From: Stappia sp. WLB 29
GTDB lineage: Bacteria > Pseudomonadota > Alphaproteobacteria > Rhizobiales > Stappiaceae
NCBI RefSeq assembly: GCF_023507705.1
Contig: NZ_JALBGD010000014.1
Span: 21,325 to 85,324, forward strand
DNA length: 64,000 nt
Reading direction: 5' to 3'
Made by a program: the position numbers and the translations under genes. This document shows positions 52,372-63,849 of the stretch, one piece after another; the stretch's first letter is position 1, and each line of letters starts with the position of its first letter. The notes beneath the pieces were generated by a model that saw nothing but the letters and a program-made list of their open reading frames with translations, was not told the DNA's origin and searched no databases.

Positions 52372-52734
52372 TCAGGCGATGCTGTCGTCCGCTCCCGGAC
52401 GCAGCCGCCAGCCGAACGGGCTCGTCTTCTCGTAGAGCCAGCGGTACTGGCTGGTCATCTGGTTGGTGCGCGTCACCCGCCAGCCGGCAAGCGCCAGCGC
52501 GACCAGGTAGGCGAAGGCGATCAGCCAGTGCTGCACCGACAGCAGCGTGCCGCCGTAGAGCGCGAAGCTGAGGAAGCGCACCGCCAGCGACAGCAGGAAG
52601 ATGAACCACACCAGCACGAAGAGCGGGCGCCAGGTCAGGGCGCAGGCGCGGCCCGTGGACCAGGCCGCAGCCCCGCCCAGCACCAGCGTCACGATGATGA
52701 AGCCCGCAAGGCTCGTGTCATAGAGGAATCCCAT
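52372..52734 (-). CDS. Conserved-type membrane protein within the liv operon
   Basis: A 120-residue protein with three or four membrane segments (about 10-27, 37-60, 65-88). I do not know a function for it. A small protein of this type is repeatedly found in liv operons of Rhizobiales as I recall, and here it lies between livF and livK on the same strand. It may therefore aid the transporter. The C-terminus TNQMTSQYRWLYEKTSPFGWRLRPGADDS is well ordered and hydrophilic. ATG 52734 is the start. Confidence 0.7.
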   Translation of the reverse strand: MGFLYDTSLAGFIIVTLVLGGAAAWSTGRACALTWRPLFVLVWFIFLLSLAVRFLSFALYGGTLLSVQHWLIAFAYLVALALAGWRVTRTNQMTSQYRWLYEKTSPFGWRLRPGADDSIA

Positions 52735-52840
52735 CAGGACCTCCCGTTGTGCCGCCGGCCGGCCCTGTCGGGCCCTGGTGCCGGCGAGAATGAGAACACG
52801 GGTTCCGGCCGCCGCAGCTCAAGGCCCGGCGGCCGCCGGA

Positions 52841-53568
<728 letters not shown>

Positions 53569-53572
<4 letters not shown>

Positions 53573-54410
53573 AGGCCCACCTCTTCTTCCACCTGTTCGA
53601 CCTCGTCATCGGCAACGCCCAGATAGGCGGCGATGACCTTCGGGTCGTTCTTCACCTCGTGCGGCGTGCCGTCGGAGATCTTCTCGCCGTAGTCCAGAAC
53701 CACCACGTGGTCGGAGATTTCCATGACCACCGACATGTCGTGTTCGATCAGGAGCACCGAGGTCTTGTGCTCGTCGCGGATGTAGTGGAGCAGCGTGTTG
53801 AGCTCCGCGCTCTCGCGCGGGTTCAGGCCCGCCGCCGGCTCGTCCAGGCACAGGAGTTCCGGCATGGTGCACATGGCGCGGGCGATCTCGAGCCGCCGCT
53901 GGTCGCCATAGGGCAGGTCCGCCGCCGGCGCGTCGGCCCGGTCGATCAGGTTGGTGCGCTCCAGCCAGTATCTGGCCCGATCCACCGCGCCGGCCTCCGC
54001 CTTGCGGAAACCGCCGATGCCCAGCAGGCCGCCGACCGTGTAGCCGGAGGCCACCATCAGCGGGTTGTGCTGCGCCACCATCAGGTTTTCCAGCAGGGTC
54101 ATGCCGCCGAACAGGCGGATGTTCTGGAAGGTGCGCGCGACCCCGGCCTTGGCCGAGATCTTGAAGTCGGGCATGCGCTCCAGCAGGTAGTGCTCACCGG
54201 TGCGCCGCTTCATGGTGATGCGGCCCTCGGTCGGCTTGTAGAAGCCTGTGGCGCAGTTGAAGACCGTGGTCTTGCCGGCGCCGTTGGGGCCGATCAGGGC
54301 GGTGATGTCGCCGCGCCCGACATTGAACGACAGGTCGTTCACCGCGACCAGGCCGCCGAAGCGCATGGTCACATGTTCGATGCGAAGGACGGGATCGTCG
54401 TTCCAGCGGC

Positions 54411-54414
<4 letters not shown>
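53569..54414 (-). CDS. livG: Branched-chain amino acid ABC transporter ATP-binding protein LivG
   Basis: A 281-residue ATPase of the LivG type. Walker A is GPNGAGKTTVFNCATGFYKP, the signature region is DLPYGDQRRLEIARAM, Walker B is LLCLDEPAAGLNP, and the LivG-specific C-terminal extension runs to AYLGVADDEVEQVEEEVGL. Its ATG overlaps the livM stop (ATGA at 54411-54414), and its own stop overlaps livF. Confidence 0.95.
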
Positions 54415-55736
<1,322 letters not shown>

Positions 55737-55740
55737 GGTG

Positions 55741-56676
55741 TCAGACCTTCTCGACTTCGGGTTTGCCCAGGAGGCCCTCGGGCATGAAGATCAGCACGAT
55801 GGCGAGGATCGAGAACGCGGCCACGTCCTTGTATTCAAGGGAGAAGTAGCCGGACCAGAAGGTCTCGATGAGGCCGATCAGAAGGCCGCCGAGCATGGCG
55901 CCGGGCAGCGAACCGATGCCCCCGAGCACGGCCGCGGTGAAGGCCTTAACGCCGGCCAGGAAGCCGATGTAGAAGTCGATGACGCCATAGTAGAGCAGGA
56001 ACATCAGGCCGGCGACGGCGGCCAGCGCCGCACCCATGACGAAAGTCAACGAGATGGTGCGGTCGACATTGATGCCGAGCAGCGCGGCCATCTTGCGGTC
56101 CTGCTCGCAGGCGCGCTGGGCGCGCCCCAACGGCGTCTTGGTGATGAGGAAGGTGAAACCGGCCATCAGCAGCAGCGTCGCGACGATGATCAGGATCTGC
56201 ATGTAGCTGATCTGGACGACGAAGCTGCCCTCCGGACCGACCGTCTCCCAGAGCTTGATATTGCCACCCAGCAGCGGCTGCAGCGGCTTGGTGCGCGCGC
56301 CCTGCGAGATCTGCACGAAGTTCTGCAGCGCGATGGAGGCGCCGATGGCGGTGATCAGCGGCGCCAGGCGGAACGAACCGCGCAGCGGCCGGTAGGCGAT
56401 CCGCTCCACCGTCCAGCCCCAGACGGCGGTCAGCGCCATGGCGATGACCAGCACGAGGCAGAGCGCCAGGATGAGCAGCAGCAACGGCGTCGCCGCGGTG
56501 ATGCCCAGCGCGATGATCACGATGAGCGCGATAAAGGCTCCGACCATGAAGATATCTCCATGGGCGAAGTTGATCATGCCGATGATCCCGTAGACCATCG
56601 TGTAGCCAATGGCGATCAGGCCGTAGATCGACCCGAGCGTAACGCCATTGATCAACTGTTGGATGAAGTAGTCCAT
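55741..56676 (-). CDS. livH: Branched-chain amino acid ABC transporter permease LivH
   Basis: A 311-residue permease, first gene of the liv operon. It begins MDYFIQQLINGVTLGSIYGLIAIGYTMVYGIIGMINFAHGDIFMVGAFIAL, the hallmark of LivH, with about eight membrane segments and the ATPase coupling loop TPLGRAQRACEQDRKMAALLGI. ATG 56676 is the start. The 405-base region upstream separates it from the divergent LysR gene. Confidence 0.95.
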   Translation of the reverse strand: MDYFIQQLINGVTLGSIYGLIAIGYTMVYGIIGMINFAHGDIFMVGAFIALIVIIALGITAATPLLLLILALCLVLVIAMALTAVWGWTVERIAYRPLRGSFRLAPLITAIGASIALQNFVQISQGARTKPLQPLLGGNIKLWETVGPEGSFVVQISYMQILIIVATLLLMAGFTFLITKTPLGRAQRACEQDRKMAALLGINVDRTISLTFVMGAALAAVAGLMFLLYYGVIDFYIGFLAGVKAFTAAVLGGIGSLPGAMLGGLLIGLIETFWSGYFSLEYKDVAAFSILAIVLIFMPEGLLGKPEVEKV

Positions 56677-57081
56677 AGGCCCTGTGGTCCCCCTGAAGGA
56701 CTGGCGGCTTCGCCGTTCTCAGTCCGCAGCACCGCCGACCTGGCAGCGGTGCATGATCATATGTACTTACCAAGCCCCTGTGGGCGGCACAATTCCCCTC
56801 TAAAACCGGCATTTAGAAAAGAACATCTTTCCCCTTCGCCGGCAAACGGTACGCGATTGTTCCTCCGCTGCGCCCCGATGGCCCTCCCCTGTCCGCAGAT
56901 GCCGTCCGGCGGCCCCGCAGGGCGCGCAATGCACCCGGCGATTTCCGGACAGACCTGGGGCGGGGAATCGAAGCGGCGACGTGGCTCCTCCCGATCGCGC
57001 CGTTAACGTAGGGGAAAAAAGTCACAAGGAAACGCCAGTTTCAATTGAAACTTCCCGACGTGATGGTTAGAAAATCTAACG
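56677..57081. other. 405-base divergent intergenic region (liv operon / LysR gene)
   Basis: Holds the promoter of the liv operon (minus) and of the LysR-type gene (plus). Two small palindromes lie close to the LysR start (57037-57052 and 57066-57080). For liv, a weak minus-strand pattern (TTGTGC, 17 bases, TAAGTA, about 56760-56795) is a possible promoter only. I see no open reading frame here. Confidence 0.5.
57037..57080 (+). promoter_or_regulatory. Two palindromic operator candidates before the LysR gene
   Basis: AGTTTCAATTGAAACT (57037-57052) is a perfect 16-base palindrome. GTTAGA (57066-57071) and TCTAAC (57075-57080) form a second, 6-base inverted repeat with a 3-base centre, ending just before the ATG at 57082. 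Both are placed as autoregulatory sites of a LysR-type protein would be. Confidence 0.5.
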
Positions 57082-58017
57082 ATGAGCACCGGCAACCTGC
57101 CTCCCCTCAATGCGCTCAGGGCCTTGGCCGCCCTCGCCCAGACCGGCCGCGTCGGCCTGGCCGCCGACGAACTCGGCGTCACCCATGCCGCGGTCAGCCA
57201 TCATCTGCGCAATCTGGAGGACTGGTTCGGCGTCGCATTGGTGCGGCGAGTCGGGCGCCGCGTTGAGCTGACGCCGGAAGCCGAGCGCATCGCCGACGTG
57301 ACCCGCGCCTCGCTGCAGCGGATCGGCGACGTGTGCCACGACGTGCTGGAAACGGTGCGACGGCCGGAGCTGTCCATCGCCTGTGTGCCCTCCTTCGGCA
57401 CGCGCTACCTCATTCCCCGCCTCGTCGACTTCGCGGAAGTGGCGCCGAACCTGCGGCTCAGCCTGCTCTACGCCCAGCACGGGCTGGCGCAGGACACCGA
57501 CATTTCCATCGACTGGTTCGACACCCCGCCGATGGCCGAGCGCTATGCGGTGCGTCTGCGGCTGCTGTCCGGCCACACGCGGCCGGTGTGCAGCCCGGCG
57601 CATCTGGCCGCCAACGGCCCCTTCGACACGCCGGAAAAGCTCGCCGGCGCGCGCCTGCTGCACGACGAGACGCGCAAGGACTGGCGCGACTGGCTGGCGG
57701 AAAACGGCCTGCCTCCGGACCTTGCCGGCAACGGCCCGGTGTTCAGCGACTTCAATCTCTTGGTCAGCGCCGTCGTCGCCGGCCACGGGGTGGCGCTCTG
57801 CGTGGAAACGATGATCGAGGCGGAGTTGCAGCGCGGCGACCTGATCCCGCTCACCGACACGCTGGGCAGCCGCGACCGCGGCTACTGGCTGACCGCAGCG
57901 CAGCCCCCCGGCCCGGCCGCCCAGCGCTTCATCGCGTGGATCACCGAGCGCATGCCGGGCAGCGTCGCCGACACGCCGGACCTCGGCCCGGCGCGAAATC
58001 CGCGCACCGCCCCGTGA
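57082..58017 (+). CDS. LysR-family regulator (GcvA-like)
   Basis: A 311-residue LysR-type transcription regulator. The N-terminal winged helix is MSTGNLPPLNALRALAALAQTGRVGLAADELGVTHAAVSHHLRNLEDWFGVALVRR, close in pattern to GcvA-type members. The effector domain (about 90-295) begins LSIACVPSFGTRYLIPRL. The effector is unknown. It is divergent from the liv operon, which it may control, and it may also control itself through palindromes just upstream. ATG 57082 is the start. Confidence 0.9.
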   Translation: MSTGNLPPLNALRALAALAQTGRVGLAADELGVTHAAVSHHLRNLEDWFGVALVRRVGRRVELTPEAERIADVTRASLQRIGDVCHDVLETVRRPELSIACVPSFGTRYLIPRLVDFAEVAPNLRLSLLYAQHGLAQDTDISIDWFDTPPMAERYAVRLRLLSGHTRPVCSPAHLAANGPFDTPEKLAGARLLHDETRKDWRDWLAENGLPPDLAGNGPVFSDFNLLVSAVVAGHGVALCVETMIEAELQRGDLIPLTDTLGSRDRGYWLTAAQPPGPAAQRFIAWITERMPGSVADTPDLGPARNPRTAP

Positions 58018-58119
58018 AACCACTTCGAAACCGCCCTAGGTTAGGATCGACGCTCGAAATGCGGACGAAACAGGGACGGGCACGGTCGGGCCATCGACAT
58101 GGCCGCTAGAGGGGACCAC

Positions 58120-58653
58120 ATGACGAACAGCTCAGCCTTCAGGACGGGAGGCCTCGGCGGCGAGGGCACGCAGTCCGTCGACCGCTTCGCCTTCCGCGAG
58201 GCGATGAGCCGGCTGGGCACCGCCGTCCACATCGCCACGACCGACGGCGTCGCCGGGCGCGGCGGCACCACCGTCTCGGCTGTCGCCTCCGTCTCCGACG
58301 CACCGCCCACGGTGCTGGTCTGCGTCAACCGCCAGGCCCGCATCAACGCCGCGATCAAGGCCAACGGCCAGTTCGCCATCAACACGCTGCCGGCCGAGGC
58401 GCAGGACCTGTCCGATGCCTTCGCCGGCAAGGGCGAGCTCACCTTCGACGACCGCTTCGCGCTGGCCGACTGGCATCGGCTCGCGACCGGATCGCCGATC
58501 CTGCGCGGGGCGCGCGTCGCGCTCGACTGCCGGGTGACCGGCATTTCCGAAATCGGCACCCATTCGGTGATCTTCGGCGAGATCCTCGGCATCGAACTCG
58601 GCGAGCGCGGCCCGGCGCTAATCTATCTCGACCGCGCCTATCACCGCATCTGA
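58120..58653 (+). CDS. Flavin reductase-like protein
   Basis: A 177-residue member of the flavin reductase (HpaC/RutF-like) family. The FMN-binding stretch is FREAMSRLGTAVHIATTDG and GGTTVSAVASVSDAPPTVLVCVNRQARINAAIKANGQFAINTL. Such proteins reduce free FMN or FAD for a partner oxygenase; no two-component oxygenase is in the window, although a single-component FAD monooxygenase lies at 18.8 kb. ATG 58120 is preceded by GAGGGGACC. Confidence 0.88.
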   Translation: MTNSSAFRTGGLGGEGTQSVDRFAFREAMSRLGTAVHIATTDGVAGRGGTTVSAVASVSDAPPTVLVCVNRQARINAAIKANGQFAINTLPAEAQDLSDAFAGKGELTFDDRFALADWHRLATGSPILRGARVALDCRVTGISEIGTHSVIFGEILGIELGERGPALIYLDRAYHRI

Positions 58654-58693
58654 TCGTCCCAGCCCTCATTTGCAACGATCCGACGAGGCCGCC

Positions 58694-59695
58694 TTGCGCA
58701 ACCTGATCACCGACGTCCCTGGCCTTTCGGTCGGCAATGCCTCCTGCGAGCGCCTGAAGTCCGGCGTCACCGTGCTGACCGCAGATCGGCCGCTGCGCGC
58801 CTCCGTGGCGATCCATGGCGGGGCGCCGGGCACCCGCGAGGCGGCGCTGCTCGATCCGCGCTTCACGGTGGAAAGCGTCGATGCCTTGGTGCTGTCGGGC
58901 GGCTCGGCCTTCGGGCTGGATGCGGCCTCCGGGGTGCAGATGGCACTGGCAGCGCAAGGGCGCGGCTTTGCGGTGGGCACCGCGCGCGTGCCCATCGTGC
59001 CGGGGGCGATCCTCTTCGACCTGCTCAACGGCGGCGACAAGGACTGGGGCGACGCCAACCCCTATGGCGCGCTCGGCCGCACGGCGCTGGCCGCAGCCGC
59101 GCCCGACTTCCAGATCGGCAGCTTTGGGGCGGGCACCGGCGCGACGACGGCAACGCTGAAAGGCGGCCTCGGATCGGCCTCGGCGACGCTGTCGTCGGGT
59201 GCGACCGTCGGCGCGCTGGTCGCGGTCAATGCGCTCGGCAGCGCGGTGCTGGGCGAGGGCCCGCATTTCTGGGCCGCGCCCTTCGAGAAGGGGGACGAGT
59301 TCGGCGGCCTCGGCTGGCCGGCGGCACAGCCCGCCCTGCCCGACAGGCCGCGCACCAAGCTCGACGGCCTCACCGAGGGCGCCAACACCACCATCGCCAT
59401 CGTCGCGACGGACCTTTCGCTCTCCAAGGCGGAGCTGCAGCGGCTGGCGGTGGCGACCCATGACGGCTTCGCCCGCGCCCTGTGGCCGGCGCATACCCCG
59501 CTCGACGGCGACCTGATCTTCGCGGCCTCGACGGCGGCGCGCGAGATGCGCGATCCCCTGGCCGAGACGGTGGAGATCGGCGCGGTCGCCGCTGCCGTGA
59601 TGAGCCGGGCGATCGCCCGCGCCGTCCATGCCGCCAGCCCCGCCCCCGGCGACACGCTGCCGACTTGGGCTGAGCGCTTCGGCGGGAAAAGCTAG
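58694..59695 (+). CDS. P1-family aminopeptidase (DmpA-like)
   Basis: A protein of about 333 residues of the P1 family, in which a precursor cleaves itself to release an N-terminal nucleophile. It contains the family-like stretches VDALVLSGGSAFGLDAASGVQMAL, NPYGALGRTALAAAAPDF and GAVGALVAVNALGS-like ATVGALVAVNALGS. Substrates of relatives are N-terminal D- or beta-amino acid peptides. The start is uncertain: TTG 58694 (LRNLITDVPGLSVGNA) fits the fold, while TTG 58670 would add 8 residues. It is the last plus-strand gene before the convergent ferredoxin oxidoreductase gene. Confidence 0.85.
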   Translation: MRNLITDVPGLSVGNASCERLKSGVTVLTADRPLRASVAIHGGAPGTREAALLDPRFTVESVDALVLSGGSAFGLDAASGVQMALAAQGRGFAVGTARVPIVPGAILFDLLNGGDKDWGDANPYGALGRTALAAAAPDFQIGSFGAGTGATTATLKGGLGSASATLSSGATVGALVAVNALGSAVLGEGPHFWAAPFEKGDEFGGLGWPAAQPALPDRPRTKLDGLTEGANTTIAIVATDLSLSKAELQRLAVATHDGFARALWPAHTPLDGDLIFAASTAAREMRDPLAETVEIGAVAAAVMSRAIARAVHAASPAPGDTLPTWAERFGGKS

Positions 59696-59708
59696 GAACG
59701 GCGGCGGA

Positions 59709-62700
59709 TTACTCCGCCGCCTCCATCGCCGGCGTGCCCTCGCCCTGCGGCGCGAGCTGGGCCAGCAGCGCCTCGCGCCGGGCCATCGCCTTGGCGTGGT
59801 TCGCCTCCTTCACCGGACCGAAGCCGCGCACCGTGTCGGCAGTGCGGGCAAGCTCGACGAGCAGGCCGTAATTCGCCGTGCCGACAAGACCGGCGATGCG
59901 CTCGGCATCGGCAAGGCAGAGGCTCGCGAAGTCCCGCTCCATGCGCCGCTCTTCGGTGCGGCCGAACGGATCGAACGCGGTGCCGCGCAGGCGCTTGGCC
60001 CTCGCCAGCAGGCGGAAGGCGGTGAAGATCCACGGGCCGAAGGCGATCTTGCGCGGACGCCCCGTGCGCGCATCGAGCGTGCGGGAGATCAGCGGCGGCG
60101 CCAAGAGCACCTTGAGCTTGCGTGGGCTGTCGAACTGCGCCTCCAGCCGGGCGCGGAAGTCGGGCTGCGAATAAAGCCGCGCGACCTCGTACTCGTCCTT
60201 GTAGGCCATCGCCCGGTAGAGACCCTCGGCGAGCGTGCGCGTCAGCCGCAGGGTGCCGTTGCCGGCGCGCTCGTCGGCGGCACGCACGGACGCCACCGCA
60301 TCGCGAAAGCGGCGCGCGTAAGCTTCGTCCTGGTAGGCGGCGAGTTCGTTGCCCAGGAACGCGATCCGCGTGTCGAGATCCATCTCCGCCGCCGGGTCGA
60401 CGGCATTCGCCGCAGGCAGGCCCGCAAGGATCTTGTCGGGCGCGGCGAACAGCACCCGGCCGGCGTGGAAGGCGGCAAGGTTCTTGTCGACCGCCGCGCC
60501 GTTGAGGCGGATCGCGGTGTCGAGCGCGGTGGTCGTCAGCGGCAGGCGGCCGGCCTGATGTGCCATGCCGACCAGCATCATATTGGCGTAGATCGCATCG
60601 CCGAACAGCGCCTCGGCGATGCGGGCGATGTCGTGGCCGGCAAAGAGCGGACAGGCCTCGTCCAGGGTCTTCAGCATCCGCGCCTCGTCGAAGGAGAGCG
60701 TCTGCTTCATCACGAATTCGGCCGTCGGCGCGACGCGCGAATTGGCAAAGCCCGCCGTGCGCTGCCGGTCGATCAGCGCCAGCTGCTCGGCATTGGTCGC
60801 CACCACCATGTCGGAGGCGAGCAGCACGTCGAGGCTGGCGGTCGGTATGCGCGGCCCCTCGATGGCCCGGTCCGCGGTGGAAAAGCGCAGATGCGAGGTC
60901 ACCGGGCCGCCCTTCTGGGCAAGGCCGGTCATGTCCAGCGTCGAGGCCTGCTTGCCGTCGACATGGGCGGCCATGGCCAGCACCGCCGCCGTGGTGGTGA
61001 CGCCGGCCCCGCCGATGCCGGCGATCAGCAGGTTGAGCGTCGTCTCCAGTCCCGCAACTTCCGCCTCGGGCAGCTCGGCGACGAGCGCTGCGAGATCGAG
61101 CCCCGCCGCCTCGGCCCGGCGCAGCGAGGCGCCCTCCACCTCCACGAAGGACGGACAGAAGCCCTTGGCGCAGGAAAAGTCCTTGTTGCAGGACGACTGG
61201 TTGATCCGCCGCTTCTCGCCGAAGGGCGTCGCCAGCGGCTCGACGGAGATGCAGTTCGACTGCACCGAACAGTCGCCGCAGCCCTCGCAGACGCGCTCGT
61301 TGATGAAGAGGCGCATGTCGGGATCGGCGAAGCTGCCGCGCTTGCGGCGGCGGCGCTTTTCCGCCGCGCAGGTCTGGTCGTAGATCAGCACGGTGACGCC
61401 GGCGACCTGCTGCAGCTCCTCCTGCACGCGCATCAGCTCGTCGCGGTGGAAGACATCGGTGCCCGGCGCAAGGTCGCGGCGGCCGAGATAGGCGTCCGGC
61501 TCCTCGCTGACGACGACGATCCGCTCGACGCCCTCGGCCTCCAGCTGGCGGGTGAGCTGCGGCACGGTCAGGATGCCGTCGACCGGCTGGCCGCCGGTCA
61601 TCGCCACCGCGTCGTTGTAGAGGATCTTGTAGGTGATCGGCACCTTGGAGGCGACGGCCTGGCGGATCGCCAGGATGCCGGAATGGAAATAGGTGCCGTC
61701 GCCCACATTGGCGAAAACGTGCCTGTCGCGGGCGAAATCGGCCTGGCCGACCCACAACACGCCCTCGCCGCCCATGGCGATCTGGCCGTCGGTGGTGCGC
61801 CCCGGAATCTCCGTCATGGCATGGCAGCCGATGCCGGGCATGGCGCGGGCGCCCTCCGGCACCACGGTGGACGACGAATGCGGGCAGCCGGAACAGAAAT
61901 AGGGCACCCGCGCGGCGCGCTCGGCATGACCCTGCGACCACATCACCTGCCGGTTCATCCGCTCGGCGACGGCGCGCATCTCGGCGGTGACGAAATCGGC
62001 CGGCAGGAAGGCGAGCAGCGCCGGGATGATCTCGGCAACAGCCAGTTCCAAAAGGTCGGAGAGGAAGGGATTGCCCTGCGGGGTCATCTTGCCCCAGATC
62101 GCCGGGCGGGCATGGTCCGGCCAGCCATAGGCGATTTCCTTGATCTGCGGCTCGAGGAAGGCGCGCTTGTGCTCGACGACGAGCAGCCGCTCCAGCCCAC
62201 GGGCGAAATTCGACAGGCCGATGGGCTCCAGCGGCCAGGGCATCGCCACCTTGTAGATGGCAAGGCCGATGTCGCGGGCGCGCTCCTCGGTGAGGCCGAT
62301 CAGCTCGAACGCCTGGCGCAGGTCGCGATAGGCCTTGCCGGTGGCGACGATGCCGATGCGCGGCCGGCTGGCACCGAAGGCGACGCGGTCGAGCCCGTTG
62401 GCCCGCACATAGGCGCGCGCGGCGGGAATGCGCACGTCGCGCAGCAGCCGCTCGGTCTCCAGCCGGTTGCCGAGCAGCATCACCCGGTTGAGATCGTCGT
62501 GCCGGCGCGGGTCGCGGTCCTGCGGGAAGGCGAAATCGAGCCGCGCCGGATCGACGGAGATGGTCGCGGAGGCATCCATCGTGTCGGCAAGGCAGATCAG
62601 CCCGCTCCACAGCCCGCTGAAGCGCGACATGGCGAAGCCGTGCAATCCGTAGTCCAGCACTTCCTGGATGTCGGACGGGTTGAGCACCGGCATCTCGACA

Positions 62701-63203
62701 TGCTGGAAGAAGAATTCCGACTGGGCCGGCAGGATCGAGGACTTGGCGAGGTGATCGTCGCCGGCTAGCGCCAGCACGCCGCCATTGGCCGCCGTACCGC
62801 TGGCATTGGCCTGGCGCAGCACGTCGCCGGCCCGGTCGACGCCCGGCGCCTTGCCGTACCAGATGCCGAAGACGCCGTCGTAATCGCTGCCCTTGCCGTG
62901 ATGGGCGACCTTCTGGCTGCCCCAGACGGCGGTGGCGCCGAGCTCCTCGTTGACGCCGGGCTTGAAGACGATGTCGGCCGGCGCAAGATGGCGCCTGGCG
63001 CGGACCAGCTCGGTGTCGAAGCCGGCGAGCGGCGACCCGCGATAGCCGGAGATGAAACCGCCGGTCTTCAGCCCGCTCGCCCGGTCGAGCCGGCTGCGGT
63101 CGAGGGCGAGGCGCACGAGCGCCTGAATGCCGGTCAGGTAGACACGGCCGTCGTTGGACACATATTTGTCGTCGAGGGAGACAGAGCGCGTGATGGCGTT
63201 CAT
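59709..63203 (-). CDS. Indolepyruvate ferredoxin oxidoreductase, fused alpha/beta form
   Basis: A 1164-residue enzyme that oxidatively decarboxylates 2-oxo acids such as indolepyruvate or branched-chain ketoacids using ferredoxin, forming acyl-CoA. It combines an IorA-like part (TPP-binding core with MGGEGVLWVGQADFARDRHVFANVGDGTYFHSG near 480), a short 4Fe-4S segment CEGCGDCSVQSNC (about 650), and an IorB-like gamma part (IAGIGGAGVTTTAAVLAMAAHVDGKQ near 720). This fused form is widespread in aerobic proteobacteria, where its electron acceptor is not clear. ATG 63203 is the start. The divergent Lrp-type gene probably regulates it. Confidence 0.93.
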   Translation of the reverse strand: MNAITRSVSLDDKYVSNDGRVYLTGIQALVRLALDRSRLDRASGLKTGGFISGYRGSPLAGFDTELVRARRHLAPADIVFKPGVNEELGATAVWGSQKVAHHGKGSDYDGVFGIWYGKAPGVDRAGDVLRQANASGTAANGGVLALAGDDHLAKSSILPAQSEFFFQHVEMPVLNPSDIQEVLDYGLHGFAMSRFSGLWSGLICLADTMDASATISVDPARLDFAFPQDRDPRRHDDLNRVMLLGNRLETERLLRDVRIPAARAYVRANGLDRVAFGASRPRIGIVATGKAYRDLRQAFELIGLTEERARDIGLAIYKVAMPWPLEPIGLSNFARGLERLLVVEHKRAFLEPQIKEIAYGWPDHARPAIWGKMTPQGNPFLSDLLELAVAEIIPALLAFLPADFVTAEMRAVAERMNRQVMWSQGHAERAARVPYFCSGCPHSSSTVVPEGARAMPGIGCHAMTEIPGRTTDGQIAMGGEGVLWVGQADFARDRHVFANVGDGTYFHSGILAIRQAVASKVPITYKILYNDAVAMTGGQPVDGILTVPQLTRQLEAEGVERIVVVSEEPDAYLGRRDLAPGTDVFHRDELMRVQEELQQVAGVTVLIYDQTCAAEKRRRRKRGSFADPDMRLFINERVCEGCGDCSVQSNCISVEPLATPFGEKRRINQSSCNKDFSCAKGFCPSFVEVEGASLRRAEAAGLDLAALVAELPEAEVAGLETTLNLLIAGIGGAGVTTTAAVLAMAAHVDGKQASTLDMTGLAQKGGPVTSHLRFSTADRAIEGPRIPTASLDVLLASDMVVATNAEQLALIDRQRTAGFANSRVAPTAEFVMKQTLSFDEARMLKTLDEACPLFAGHDIARIAEALFGDAIYANMMLVGMAHQAGRLPLTTTALDTAIRLNGAAVDKNLAAFHAGRVLFAAPDKILAGLPAANAVDPAAEMDLDTRIAFLGNELAAYQDEAYARRFRDAVASVRAADERAGNGTLRLTRTLAEGLYRAMAYKDEYEVARLYSQPDFRARLEAQFDSPRKLKVLLAPPLISRTLDARTGRPRKIAFGPWIFTAFRLLARAKRLRGTAFDPFGRTEERRMERDFASLCLADAERIAGLVGTANYGLLVELARTADTVRGFGPVKEANHAKAMARREALLAQLAPQGEGTPAMEAAE

Positions 63204-63369
63204 GAGACGGCCTCCTCATCCGTCGTATGGGTCGCGCGCGAGGGGGCGTGAAGCGCCCGCACCCCGCGCAATCTTCTGGGACCCAATATGCTCCTTCTTT
63301 GCGTGAAATTCTGTGCTATCGTGCCCGAAACAGACCCTAAAACCGCACGGAATTTCCCCTCGACACGTC

Positions 63370-63849
63370 ATGAGCGAAAAAAACCTTCTGGATCCCTCCG
63401 ATATCCGCGTGCTGCAGATCATGCAGCGGGATGCCTCCCTCTCCATCGCCGAAATCGCCCGCGAGGCAGGCATGAGCCAGACCCCGTGCTGGCGCCGCAT
63501 CAAGAAGCTCAAGGAGACCGGCGTGATCCGCCAGGTCGTCGCCGTCGTCGACCGGGAAGCGGTCGGGCTCGGCTTCGTCGCCTATGCCTTTGTCAAGCTG
63601 GCCGTGCCCAGCCGCGAGAACATGGAGACCTTCGACAAGCTGCTGCAGCGCTGGCCGGAAGTGGTGATCTGTGAGCGCATCACCGGCGCGGTCGACTACC
63701 TGATCAAGGTCGTCGCCAGCGACATCAAGGCCTATGACGACTTCCTGCGGCTGAAGCTGCTCGACAACACGCTGGTCTCCGACGTGCAGTCGCGCATCGT
63801 CGTCAGCACGGTGAAGCACACGGTGGCGCTGCCGATTCGCGAGACGTGA
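63370..63849 (+). CDS. Lrp/AsnC-family regulator
   Basis: A 159-residue Lrp-type regulator. The N-terminal helix-turn-helix is SIAEIAREAGMSQTPCWRRIKKLKETGVIRQ, followed by the RAM ligand domain (about 70-150). It is divergent from the indolepyruvate oxidoreductase gene, so an amino acid ligand is likely and local control is likely. ATG 63370 is chosen over the upstream in-frame ATG at 63313, which lacks a ribosome site and family similarity. Confidence 0.93.
   Translation: MSEKNLLDPSDIRVLQIMQRDASLSIAEIAREAGMSQTPCWRRIKKLKETGVIRQVVAVVDREAVGLGFVAYAFVKLAVPSRENMETFDKLLQRWPEVVICERITGAVDYLIKVVASDIKAYDDFLRLKLLDNTLVSDVQSRIVVSTVKHTVALPIRET

Noticed and set aside
59628..62768. A 1046-codon plus-strand open frame opposite the indolepyruvate oxidoreductase gene
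   Set aside because: Antisense shadow rich in His, Arg, Gly and Ala without any domain, while the minus-strand frame is an obvious enzyme.
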